37,444 bases of DNA from Myxococcales bacterium. Lineage in GTDB: Bacteria > Myxococcota_A > UBA9042. The notes below the pieces were generated by a model, which saw nothing but the letters and a program-made list of their open reading frames with translations, made no database searches and had not been told where the DNA came from. How positions within the stretch are numbered: the first letter of the stretch is position 1; every line of letters begins with the position of its first letter. This document shows positions 26,228-33,644 of this stretch, in pieces. A program made the position numbers and the translations under genes. The stretch spans positions 1-37,444 of the forward strand of contig JAGSHB010000041.1 in the NCBI GenBank assembly GCA_023954815.1. Reading direction: 5' to 3'.

Positions 26228-26716
26228 ATGAGTGGAGTCGACCGCAAGAATCTCACTGTGACAGGGCGCCACGCCGCTTTGGCAGATCCCAATTTCTCGG
26301 TGAATGAAGAGGCCGTCATCGTCGTCAGCCAGGCCTTTGGCCCACGCGGCGACAACCTCGTCGGCATCTCTGACGCGACCTTCGATGGCTACCCAGCTGT
26401 GACCGTCGGCGTGCGTATCGGCGACCGCGAAGGCTTGGTGCATCTCAGTCCCATTCATGGCGACACCCGCAAGAGTGGTTTCGTCGACATCGAGCCAGGA
26501 ACCCGCTGCCAGCTCTTTTGCCCCGTCAGCGGCGAGCTGCTGGGCAAGATCGGCGACGTGGAAGACGGCAGTGGCGCTGCCTACTACGCCCTGTACCTGA
26601 CCGACAAGCTCAGCGCCGGTGAAGTGGTCCAGATCAGCGATGTGTGGGGGCACTACCACTCCCGCATCATCGACGACATGGAGCTCATCAGCTACTGGGC
26701 CGCCCAGCACAGCTAG
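26228..26716 (+). CDS. Conserved-looking hypothetical protein
   Basis: A 162-residue protein, probably cytoplasmic: it has no signal peptide or TM segment. It is rich in beta-type sequence (NLTVTGRHAALADPNFSVNEEAVIVVSQAFG, YPAVTVGVRIGDREGLVHLSP, RCQLFCPVSGELLGKIGDV) and has two cysteines. The ATG at 26228 sits 5 bases after GGGGGA, so the longer frame from 26123 is not needed. I recognise no family. It lies between the metal exporter and the decarboxylase gene on the same strand, with 149 and 92 bases to its neighbours, and may have its own promoter. TATAAG at 26728, just after it, could belong to the next gene. Confidence 0.65.
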   Translation: MSGVDRKNLTVTGRHAALADPNFSVNEEAVIVVSQAFGPRGDNLVGISDATFDGYPAVTVGVRIGDREGLVHLSPIHGDTRKSGFVDIEPGTRCQLFCPVSGELLGKIGDVEDGSGAAYYALYLTDKLSAGEVVQISDVWGHYHSRIIDDMELISYWAAQHS

Positions 26717-26808
26717 CCAAATTCAGCTATAAGATCCCTAGATCACGGGCTGATTGCGCTCGGACAGCTTTTCACGTCCGACGCCGCGAACGCCCGATGG
26801 AGCCTCTC

Positions 26809-27591
26809 ATGATCGATCGCCTAGCCCAGCATCTGGATGCCGCCGCGATGGAAATTCGCACGGTTCCCCAACTCACCATCGACCAGCCGGACCTGTCGCT
26901 CGACGATGCCTACGCGATTCAGCGGGCCGTCGTGGACTGTCGCATCGAGCGCGGCGCCACCCGCATGGGCATGAAGATGGGGCTCACCAGTCTCGCCAAA
27001 ATGGCCCAGGTTGGCGTGCACGAGCCCATCTACGGTTATCTGACCAGCGACATGATGCTGGCCGATGGTGGCACGATGGTGCGGACGAGCTACGGCCATC
27101 CGCGGGCGGAGCCGGAGATCGCGTTCCTGATTGGCAGGGACCTACAAGGCACGATGACCGAAGCCGAGGCCCTCGACGCGGTCATCGGCGTGATGCCGGC
27201 GATCGAAGTGATCGACAGCCGCTTTTCGGACTTCAAGTTCAAGCTCGAAGACGTGGTGGCGGACAACGCGTCGTCCTGCCGATTTGTCATCGGCGCGAGT
27301 GCGACGCCGTTGGCGGAGTTGGAGTCTCGCGACCTGTCTCTGGGTAACCTGGGAATGATCTTAGAGGTCGACGGAGAGGTCGTTCAGACTGGCTCCAGCG
27401 CTGCGATCTTGGAGCATCCCGCTCGCTCGCTGACGACGCTGCTGAAGATGCTCGCAGAGCGCGGTGAGGGCCTACATCCCGGCGACATCGTGCTCGCAGG
27501 CGCTGCGACCCCAGCTGTGCATCTGCAACCAGGCCAGCACGTACGCGTACGCGTCGACGGTCTCGGCTCAGCCGAAATGTTCGTGGACTAG
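26809..27591 (+). CDS. dmpH: 4-oxalocrotonate (2-oxo-3-hexenedioate) decarboxylase
   Basis: A 260-residue member of the 2-keto-4-pentenoate hydratase/4-oxalocrotonate decarboxylase family. The stretches MKMGLTSLAKMAQVGVHEPIYGYL and VIDSRFSDFKFKLEDVVADNASS match the decarboxylase branch (DmpH/XylI/NbaG) better than the hydratase branch (DmpE/MhpD). It converts 2-oxo-3-hexenedioate to 2-hydroxypenta-2,4-dienoate with loss of CO2, using Mg2+ or Mn2+; the metal-binding Glu residues lie in RAEPEIAFLIGRD. GGAG lies 6 bases before the ATG at 26809; the longer in-frame start at 26797 is possible. In other bacteria the hydratase partner gene is adjacent. Here it is not, and the neighbours are an unknown protein and a convergent FUSC gene. 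Confidence 0.88.
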   Translation: MIDRLAQHLDAAAMEIRTVPQLTIDQPDLSLDDAYAIQRAVVDCRIERGATRMGMKMGLTSLAKMAQVGVHEPIYGYLTSDMMLADGGTMVRTSYGHPRAEPEIAFLIGRDLQGTMTEAEALDAVIGVMPAIEVIDSRFSDFKFKLEDVVADNASSCRFVIGASATPLAELESRDLSLGNLGMILEVDGEVVQTGSSAAILEHPARSLTTLLKMLAERGEGLHPGDIVLAGAATPAVHLQPGQHVRVRVDGLGSAEMFVD

Positions 27592-27617
27592 TTGAAAGTT
27601 ATTCTTGGACCGACAAC

Positions 27618-28496
27618 TCAGGCCGCTGCGTTGGCTTCCCACTTATCGAGCGCAGCCAGCAGACGCTGACCAATCTCGCCCTCGGGTTTGGGCCGCGGCG
27701 CGCTCTCACGGCGTAGGCGGGCGGCGGCGTAGTGCACCAGGGCGACGTCACGATCGGTCATGTGGGTACCCGACTCTTCGATGGCCAACCCGAGGTCTCT
27801 CGCAAAGTGCGCCAGCCGCGTCAGCGCACGCACCTCGTCGGCGGCGTTTTCCATCCGTTCTGCCTCGTTCGACCGCCGCCAGCGCAGCTCGTGGCGGGCG
27901 CGCGATACTTCAGCGGCCACATCCCGCAGCAGGGGAAAGACCGGCAGGAGACCGTCAGCGTCACTCGCGCCGGTGGCGAGAAGCTGCAGATGTTCGGCTA
28001 GGCGATCGGTCGTAAAGCGGACTCGCCGGGCGAAGATGCGCTCATAGAAGGCCGCTGAAATCGTGACGTTGACCAGCGCCGCCGACGCGCCGCCGATGGC
28101 GACCGCACCGATGCGAATCGCCAGCGTGTCCCCGACCGAGCCGTGGGGCAGCAGGTGCATGTAGATGGCCGTGAAGGCCGCCACCGCGTAGGCGTGGCCG
28201 TGACCCAGCGGAAAGATGGCGCCGACAGCTAGGCCGACGCTCACCGGCAGGGCGACCTCGACAGGCAGACCCATGGAGCCAAAGGCGGCCGCTGCGACCC
28301 CGCCGATGAGGCTGCCGAGAAACTGTGTCGTCGCCTGTTGCAGCCCCGACAGCACGGTCGGTGTGGTGCATAAGACCGCGACAAATGCAGCCGAAACACC
28401 GTCCGTGTTGCCGGAAATACGGCACGCTAGCAGCGCGAGCGCTGTGCCGAGTGCGACCTTTGTGGCCAATGCGATGGGATCCGTCAGCGTGCTCAA
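27618..28496 (-). CDS. FUSC-like (fusaric acid resistance/aromatic acid exporter type) membrane protein
   Basis: About 292 residues. The first two thirds consist of six hydrophobic segments (for example VALGTALALLACRI, VSAAFVAVLCTTPTVLSGL, LGSLIGGVAAAAFGSMG, AYAVAAFTAIYMHLL, IRIGAVAIGGASAALVNV). The FGS and GHGHA turns and the overall spacing resemble half of the FUSC/YccS/aromatic acid exporter fold. A helical cytoplasmic domain follows (RFTTDRLAEHLQLL...RHELRWRR...RLAHFARDLGLAIEE). Full-length FUSC proteins have two such halves, so this is a single-half version. The start is uncertain: TTG at 28496 has AGGAG 6 bases before it, ATG 28502 abuts that box, and ATG 28544 has GAGG at a 7-base spacing. 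Aromatic-acid export would fit the nearby catabolic enzymes, but this is speculative. Confidence 0.7.
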   Translation of the reverse strand: MSTLTDPIALATKVALGTALALLACRISGNTDGVSAAFVAVLCTTPTVLSGLQQATTQFLGSLIGGVAAAAFGSMGLPVEVALPVSVGLAVGAIFPLGHGHAYAVAAFTAIYMHLLPHGSVGDTLAIRIGAVAIGGASAALVNVTISAAFYERIFARRVRFTTDRLAEHLQLLATGASDADGLLPVFPLLRDVAAEVSRARHELRWRRSNEAERMENAADEVRALTRLAHFARDLGLAIEESGTHMTDRDVALVHYAAARLRRESAPRPKPEGEIGQRLLAALDKWEANAAA

Positions 28497-28680
28497 GGGC
28501 ATCTCCTGGCAGCCTGCTGCGTCATTGTATGACGATCGCAGCATGCGAGCGCCTCGGTTACGCTTCGGCGCGTCGCACGTCAAGCCTTGTATTGCGAGGA
28601 CTCATCACGGTCAGCGTTGTATACGGACCAAACAGGTCTAGATTCGTGCTACGGCTCGTCTGTCTGCCGGGGAGGCTCCA

Positions 28681-30804
28681 GTGAAATGTGCGTTGATGAT
28701 GGTGTCGGCTGGTCGGCGCGGTGCGGGACTGACGGCTGTTGCTTTGGGCACATTGCGCGTGTTGCAGCGCGAGGGCCTGCGCGTTGCCTTCTGTAAGCCC
28801 ATCGAACAGGCCGAAAGATTGGGACGCCGCGAGCGCGCTGTGGCGCTGGCGCAGCTGACGGCCAGCGTCGAGCCGCCGGACCCGCTGCCGCTTCAGGAGG
28901 TCGAACGCGCCCTGGTCGCCGGTGAGGAGCAGCGCCTGTTGGAGCGCATCATTGGTCTGTGTGCAACCGCCGCTGAGGGTGCCGACGTGCTGGTGGTCGA
29001 AGGCCTCCTTCACGACGAGGGGGCCGCCTGGGTGCCCGCGCTCAATCTCGCCATCGCTCGTTCGCTCGATGCGCGGCTGGTCTTGGTTGGCCAACCCGAG
29101 GATACCCCCGCGCACACAGCCGCGACCGTCAGCGCCGCCGCTCAGGCCTACCACACCTTGGGAGACAACCTCGCAGGCGTGGTGCTCAACAAGGTGGGAG
29201 AGGCCCAACGCCCCGATGCCACGGCCATCGTTTTGCCCGGCGAGCTGGATCAAACCGTGCCGTCATCGGTGACCGAGCCCCTGCGCGAAGCCTTGGCAGG
29301 GCAGGGGCTTGGCGCCCTTGGATTTGTGCCGTATTCGCCCTTGATGGCGGCGCCGACCATGGCCCGTGTACGCGATGCGCTCGGGGCGACAGTCATCCAT
29401 GAGGGCCAACTGCAGCGGCGTGTCTTCGAGGTCGTTGTGGGTGCCATGACTTTAGAGCATGCCGTGCCGCGGGGCCTGCACCCTGGGGCGCTGCTCGTCA
29501 CCCCCGGTGATAGAGACGACATTGTGGTCGCTGCGGCGCTCGCCGAGCTGGGTGGCCGCCGATTGGCTGGAGTGCTGCTGACGGGCGGTCTGCAGCCGTC
29601 TGACGGCGTGGCCCAGCTGTGCAGCCCGGCGCTCCAGTCGGGCTTGCCTGTGCTCGGTGTGCCGCACGACACCCTGGAGACGGCGCGCATCGTGCTCAAC
29701 ATGGACATCGACGTGGGCTCTGACGACCGCGACCGGGCCGAGTTGGTCGTGGGTACAGTCGCCAATGCCCTGGACGCCTCCGCCCTGACGGAGCTGGTTC
29801 AGACCGAGCGGGAACAGCATCTCTCCCCGCCCGCATTTCGGCATCAACTGATCCAGCGAGCACGGGCCGCGAACAAGCGCATCGTCCTGCCGGAAGGAAC
29901 GGAACCGCGGACCCTGGCGGCGGCTGCCATTTGTGCGCGGCGCGGTATTGCCCGGCCCGTGCTGCTGGGCAACGACGCTGAGATTCGGCGGGTGGCCAAG
30001 CGCGAGGGCGTCGACTTGAGTGAGGTGGAGATTTTACAGCCGGATCAGCTCGTCGACACCTATGTTCCCGGGCTTGTAGCGCGCAGACAGCATAAGGGTC
30101 TGCACCCCCTAGAGGCCCGCGGCATGCTCAGTGACAACGTCGTGCTCGGTACGATGATGCTGGCCGAAGACCACGTCGATGGTCTCGTCAGCGGCGCGGT
30201 TCACACCACCGCAAATACGATTCGTCCGGCCTTGCAACTCATTCGCACCAAGCCCGATACCACCCTCGTGAGCAGCATATTTTTCATGTGCCTGCCCGAC
30301 CAGGTGCTTGTCTATGGGGACTGTGCGGTCAATCCAGACCCCTCCGCTGCCCAGCTCGCCGACATCGCCATCCAAGCCGCGGACTCGGCGGCCGCATTCG
30401 GCATCCCGCCGCGGGTCGCGATGCTGAGCTATGCCACGGGTGCATCCGGTGCGGGCGCTGACGTGCAGAAGGTTGAAAGGGCGACCGAATTGGTGCGGCA
30501 ACGCCGTCCCGATCTGCTCATTGATGGGCCCCTGCAATACGATGCGGCGGCCGTGGAGAGCGTCGGTCGTAAAAAGGCGCCGCATAGTGCGGTGGCGGGT
30601 CGGGCGACGGTGTTCATCTTCCCGGACCTCGATGCCGGTAACACCACGTACAAGGCGGTACAGCGGAGCGCAGACATTCTCAGCATTGGCCCCATGCTCC
30701 AGGGGCTGGCCAAGCCGGTCAATGACCTCTCCCGCGGCGCCCTCGTGGAAGACATCGTCTACACCATCGCCCTCACCGCGATTCAGGCGACAGAACAGCG
30801 TTAG
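28681..30804 (+). CDS. pta: Phosphate acetyltransferase, long form
   Basis: A 707-residue cytoplasmic enzyme interconverting acetyl-CoA and acetyl phosphate. Like E. coli Pta it has three parts: an N-terminal BioD-like P-loop domain (SAGRRGAGLTAVALG, where the usual Lys is absent as in other Pta proteins), a DRTGG domain (about 220-340), and a C-terminal PTA_PTB catalytic domain (KRIVLPEGTEPRTLAAAAIC...LVSGAVHTTANTIRPALQLI...SYATGASGAGADVQKVERAT). The start is GTG at 28681 with GGAGG 5 bases upstream. No acetate kinase gene is adjacent. Acetyl-CoA from acetaldehyde made by the aldolase could feed it, but it is a general overflow enzyme and needs no such link. It diverges from the FUSC gene. 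Confidence 0.95.
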   Translation: MKCALMMVSAGRRGAGLTAVALGTLRVLQREGLRVAFCKPIEQAERLGRRERAVALAQLTASVEPPDPLPLQEVERALVAGEEQRLLERIIGLCATAAEGADVLVVEGLLHDEGAAWVPALNLAIARSLDARLVLVGQPEDTPAHTAATVSAAAQAYHTLGDNLAGVVLNKVGEAQRPDATAIVLPGELDQTVPSSVTEPLREALAGQGLGALGFVPYSPLMAAPTMARVRDALGATVIHEGQLQRRVFEVVVGAMTLEHAVPRGLHPGALLVTPGDRDDIVVAAALAELGGRRLAGVLLTGGLQPSDGVAQLCSPALQSGLPVLGVPHDTLETARIVLNMDIDVGSDDRDRAELVVGTVANALDASALTELVQTEREQHLSPPAFRHQLIQRARAANKRIVLPEGTEPRTLAAAAICARRGIARPVLLGNDAEIRRVAKREGVDLSEVEILQPDQLVDTYVPGLVARRQHKGLHPLEARGMLSDNVVLGTMMLAEDHVDGLVSGAVHTTANTIRPALQLIRTKPDTTLVSSIFFMCLPDQVLVYGDCAVNPDPSAAQLADIAIQAADSAAAFGIPPRVAMLSYATGASGAGADVQKVERATELVRQRRPDLLIDGPLQYDAAAVESVGRKKAPHSAVAGRATVFIFPDLDAGNTTYKAVQRSADILSIGPMLQGLAKPVNDLSRGALVEDIVYTIALTAIQATEQR

Positions 30805-31086
30805 CCCGAACTTCCCACCGCCAGTCGGCCTGAACGCCGATCTGCGGCGCCATACGGGTCCTTCGCGTCTCGACAGCCCGGTAGGATGACTTCGCCACGA
30901 AAAACCCGTCTGGCTTGCATCTAGACGTCCATGCCTTCCCGGCTTGTGAGAAGTCCGGGCTAGCCCGACGGTCGTCCTGCCCCTGTCGTGCGGCAGCCGC
31001 TGTCCGGCTTTTACCCGACTTTTGCCTGGCTGCGCAGCCTGATAGCGTCCAGGCGGAGACCTCAATTCACTCGCGCGGAGGCGGAC

Positions 31087-31608
31087 GTGGCCAAGCTACA
31101 AACGATCCCTTTGATGGGCTGGATCGAAGAGCACCAGCACCTGCTCAAACCGCCCGTCGGCAATAAGAACCTCTACAACGAGGGCGGGTTCATGGTGTTC
31201 GTCGTGGGCGGGCCCAACGAGCGCACCGACTACCACATCGACCCCTTGGAAGAGATCTTCTATCAAATCAAGGGGGATATGGTCCTCAAGATCGTCGAGG
31301 ATGGCGAATTTCGTGATCTACGCATCGGGGAAGGCGAGATCTTTCTGCTACCGGCCAACGTACCCCATTCGCCGCAGCGATTCGAAGGCAGCGTCGGTAT
31401 CGTCGCTGAGTACGCTAGGCCGGAGGGGCAGCTCGATGGGCTGCGGTGGTACTGCCCGCAGTGTGAAGCCGTGGTCTTCGAACAGTGGTTCCATCTGACG
31501 GACACCACCACCCAACTCGCGCCGGTTTTTGCTGAGTTCTACGGTTCAGTCGAGGCGCGCACCTGCCCGGATTGCGGCCATCTCCACCCAACGCCCGACG
31601 ACGTCTAG
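31087..31608 (+). CDS. nbaC: 3-hydroxyanthranilate 3,4-dioxygenase
   Basis: A 173-residue cupin dioxygenase that opens the ring of 3-hydroxyanthranilate to 2-amino-3-carboxymuconate semialdehyde, in tryptophan/kynurenine and 2-nitrobenzoate degradation. The Fe(II) ligands are His50, Glu56 and His94, within YHIDPLEEIFYQIKGD and PANVPHSPQRF. Arg46, Arg98 and Glu108 match the substrate-binding residues of the Cupriavidus enzyme. The second, rubredoxin-like iron site is complete: Cys123, Cys126 (CPQC) and Cys160, Cys163 (CPDC). It starts at GTG 31087 with GGAGG 5 bases upstream; the upstream frame from 30988 has no such site. Length fits the bacterial family (about 174). The neighbouring ACMS decarboxylase and aminomuconate enzymes are not in the window. 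Confidence 0.94.
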   Translation: MAKLQTIPLMGWIEEHQHLLKPPVGNKNLYNEGGFMVFVVGGPNERTDYHIDPLEEIFYQIKGDMVLKIVEDGEFRDLRIGEGEIFLLPANVPHSPQRFEGSVGIVAEYARPEGQLDGLRWYCPQCEAVVFEQWFHLTDTTTQLAPVFAEFYGSVEARTCPDCGHLHPTPDDV

Positions 31609-31635
31609 TTGGGCCGATGCTTGCAGCTGATTTCG

Positions 31636-31655
31636 AACCACAACGCTGGTTTTAT
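31636..31655 (+). terminator. Weak possible terminator after the dioxygenase gene
   Basis: AACCA (31636-31640) and TGGTT (31647-31651) enclose a six-base loop and run into TTTATAAGGTTTT. It lies between two convergent genes, 28 bases after the dioxygenase stop. The stem is short, so activity is uncertain. Confidence 0.3.
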
Positions 31656-31673
31656 AAGGTTTTGGCGTGAATT

Positions 31674-33251
31674 CTACCAGCCGGGCAGTCGACCATTGTC
31701 TTGTTTGCGACCGGCGCGACCCTTGCCAGTGGTCCCCTTAGTCGACGGACTCGCAGCGGGGGTTGGCGCGCGCACGGGTGCAGCCACTGGCTCCGCCTTC
31801 TTCACGGCTGCCTTGGGTGCGTTGGGGGCGGGCTGCCGAGCGACTGGCTTCGGGGCGTGTGTGCCGGCTGGCTTACCAGCGACGGCCTTGGGCGGCGCAC
31901 TGAGCGGCACCCAAATGGACCAGCGAGCGATCCCGGCGTCTCGATCTGCAGTTTTGCTCCACCGAATCAGGGCCTCAGCCCGGTCATCGGCGAGCGTTAG
32001 CGTCATCTTCAGGTCACTGGCCGGCGGAACCTTCTCCCAACGCACGCGCCAGGTGGTCCAGTAGCCCGTCGTGTTGCGGCGCCACACCGAAATCCGCGCT
32101 TTGGCCGCCAACACGCCGCCCTTGACGATGCGATCGACCGTCATCAGCGTGTTGCCATCCGCGCTGACATGGGCCATCTCGTACTGGCGACTCATGCGCT
32201 GCGAACGCACGGCATCACTGGCATGCAGCGCCGGCGCGCCGGGACCAAATAGCTGGTACAGGCGAATCGCGCTCTTGCTGACGTGCAGCGCGCGGTCTGT
32301 GCCGTTGATGCGGAGCACTTGAACGACCTTGCCTTCGGGTAGCTTGACGCCTTTGAGCACCGCCGCACGGTCGATGGGTGCATCTGCTTGGGCGGTCTTC
32401 GCAGCCTCAGTCGGTGCCGCTGCTTCGGCCGCTGCCGCCGGGGGTGTCGCGGGTTGCTCAGCAACCGCTGCGGCGGGGGGGGCGCCAGCTGGTGCGGCGG
32501 CGGGCTTGGGGGCGGCTTTACCCTCGGCGTCGGTGGTAGGCTTCGCAGCCTCAGTCGGCTCGGCTGGCGCAGCGGCTTTGTCGCCATTGTCTCCGTTGTC
32601 CGGGGCTTTAGCCGCCTGAGCGACCTTCTCAGCCTCGGCTGCGGGCGCCGCTGCTGCCGCAGGAGCCGCCGTCGGTTTGGGCGCCTGCTCCTCTGCGACT
32701 GCCACGGGGCTCGCCGGCTCGGCGCTTCGGTTTCCCATCGTCATCCAGGCGCCCACGCCTGCCGCAATCAGGCCAACTACCGCCGCCACGGCGACCCACA
32801 TGCGCATCCGCGTTCCATCATCTACCGCGCGCTCGATGTCCGCGCGAACAGCGACAACGCTCTTTTCACGCTCGTCTTCTTCCCACTCCAGCAGCCCCAA
32901 GACCTCCCCTCTGAGCTCCTCGATGTCGCCTGACCACTCGATGGCTGGCAGGCCCAAGGGCGCGGGCTTCGGCGGCAGTCCAATCGCGACCGCCACCGAC
33001 GGAATCGCATGATTGATGGCGTAGCTCGCTTGACCGGTGATCCGCTCGTCTTCACAAGACAAGTCCGACCAGAGCACCAAACAGGCGCCGGCTTGCTCAA
33101 TATGCTTGGCCATCACCTCACGACCGCGCGCCGTGCGACCGAGCTGCGCCGCCCGACTCGTCTGCAGCCCCGACTGCACGAGCTGTCCGGCCAATTCCGC
33201 TGCCAGCGCATCGTCGTCTGGGTGGTGGATGATGAAAACCGGCTTCGACAT
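31674..33251 (-). CDS. TIR-like domain, single TM segment, Ala/Pro-rich linker, unknown C-terminal domain
   Basis: A 525-residue protein. Residues 1 to about 125 resemble a TIR (Toll/interleukin-1 receptor) fold: MSKPVFIIHHPDDDALAAELAGQLVQ, then VMAKHIEQAGACLVLWSDLSCED and AIPSVAVAIGLPP. One transmembrane segment lies near residues 150-172 (WVAVAAVVGLIAAGVGAWMTMG). A long Ala/Pro-rich low-complexity linker follows (about 172-300). A second folded region (about 300-440) contains VKLPEGKVVQVLRINGTDRALHVSKSAIRLYQLFG and GYWTTWRVRWEKVPPASDLKMTLTL, and a Lys/Pro/Ala tail ends the protein. The N-terminus is probably cytoplasmic and the rest periplasmic, though this is not certain. The TIR catalytic Glu seems to be Gln74. 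GGAGG is 5 bases before ATG 33251. No associated defence or signalling partner gene is adjacent. Confidence 0.7.
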   Translation of the reverse strand: MSKPVFIIHHPDDDALAAELAGQLVQSGLQTSRAAQLGRTARGREVMAKHIEQAGACLVLWSDLSCEDERITGQASYAINHAIPSVAVAIGLPPKPAPLGLPAIEWSGDIEELRGEVLGLLEWEEDEREKSVVAVRADIERAVDDGTRMRMWVAVAAVVGLIAAGVGAWMTMGNRSAEPASPVAVAEEQAPKPTAAPAAAAAPAAEAEKVAQAAKAPDNGDNGDKAAAPAEPTEAAKPTTDAEGKAAPKPAAAPAGAPPAAAVAEQPATPPAAAAEAAAPTEAAKTAQADAPIDRAAVLKGVKLPEGKVVQVLRINGTDRALHVSKSAIRLYQLFGPGAPALHASDAVRSQRMSRQYEMAHVSADGNTLMTVDRIVKGGVLAAKARISVWRRNTTGYWTTWRVRWEKVPPASDLKMTLTLADDRAEALIRWSKTADRDAGIARWSIWVPLSAPPKAVAGKPAGTHAPKPVARQPAPNAPKAAVKKAEPVAAPVRAPTPAASPSTKGTTGKGRAGRKQDNGRLPGW

Positions 33252-33644
33252 GCACGCCTCCGGCGATGGGCACATCTATGTGACGTCCTACCCACCGCAG
33301 TCTGACAGGGAAATGTCCCAAATCTCTTGGGCCGCGTGTGCGACCGCGACTCAGAGTACCCGAGCCATGCGGTGCGTCCACTTCCACTCAACCGCGCGCT
33401 CAGGGGCGCTGCACGTTCGACTCGGCCCCGTCCCGCTGCGTCCACATCTCGGATGAATCGAGTCGCCGAAATCGCGCAAAAACACTGATTACTCAAGATC
33501 CTATGTCACGTTTGACGCTAGAAAGCGCCCATATCGAACGCTACTGCGCGCGCTCACATATGCTGTGCTGATCACGAGCGCCGACTTCGCACAACATCGT
33601 CGCCTGGGGTATACGAACCGCGGAACCTGGCCCTCCTGGAGCAC
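33252..33644. other. Intergenic stretch between the TIR-like and MATE genes, no gene seen
   Basis: The two flanking genes diverge, so both promoters should be here. I find no convincing ORF, RNA or repeat. The 33470-33560 part is richer in A/T than its surroundings and includes a TTGACG hexamer (33512-33517), but no good -10 lies at the right distance. Confidence 0.4.

Noticed and set aside
28617-28644. TTGTAT with a 16-base spacer to TAGATT, as a promoter for pta
   Set aside because: The -35 match is poor; position is reasonable but the evidence is too thin.
30109-31065. Minus-strand open frame over the end of pta
   Set aside because: It overlaps the certain catalytic part of pta and shows no recognisable motif.
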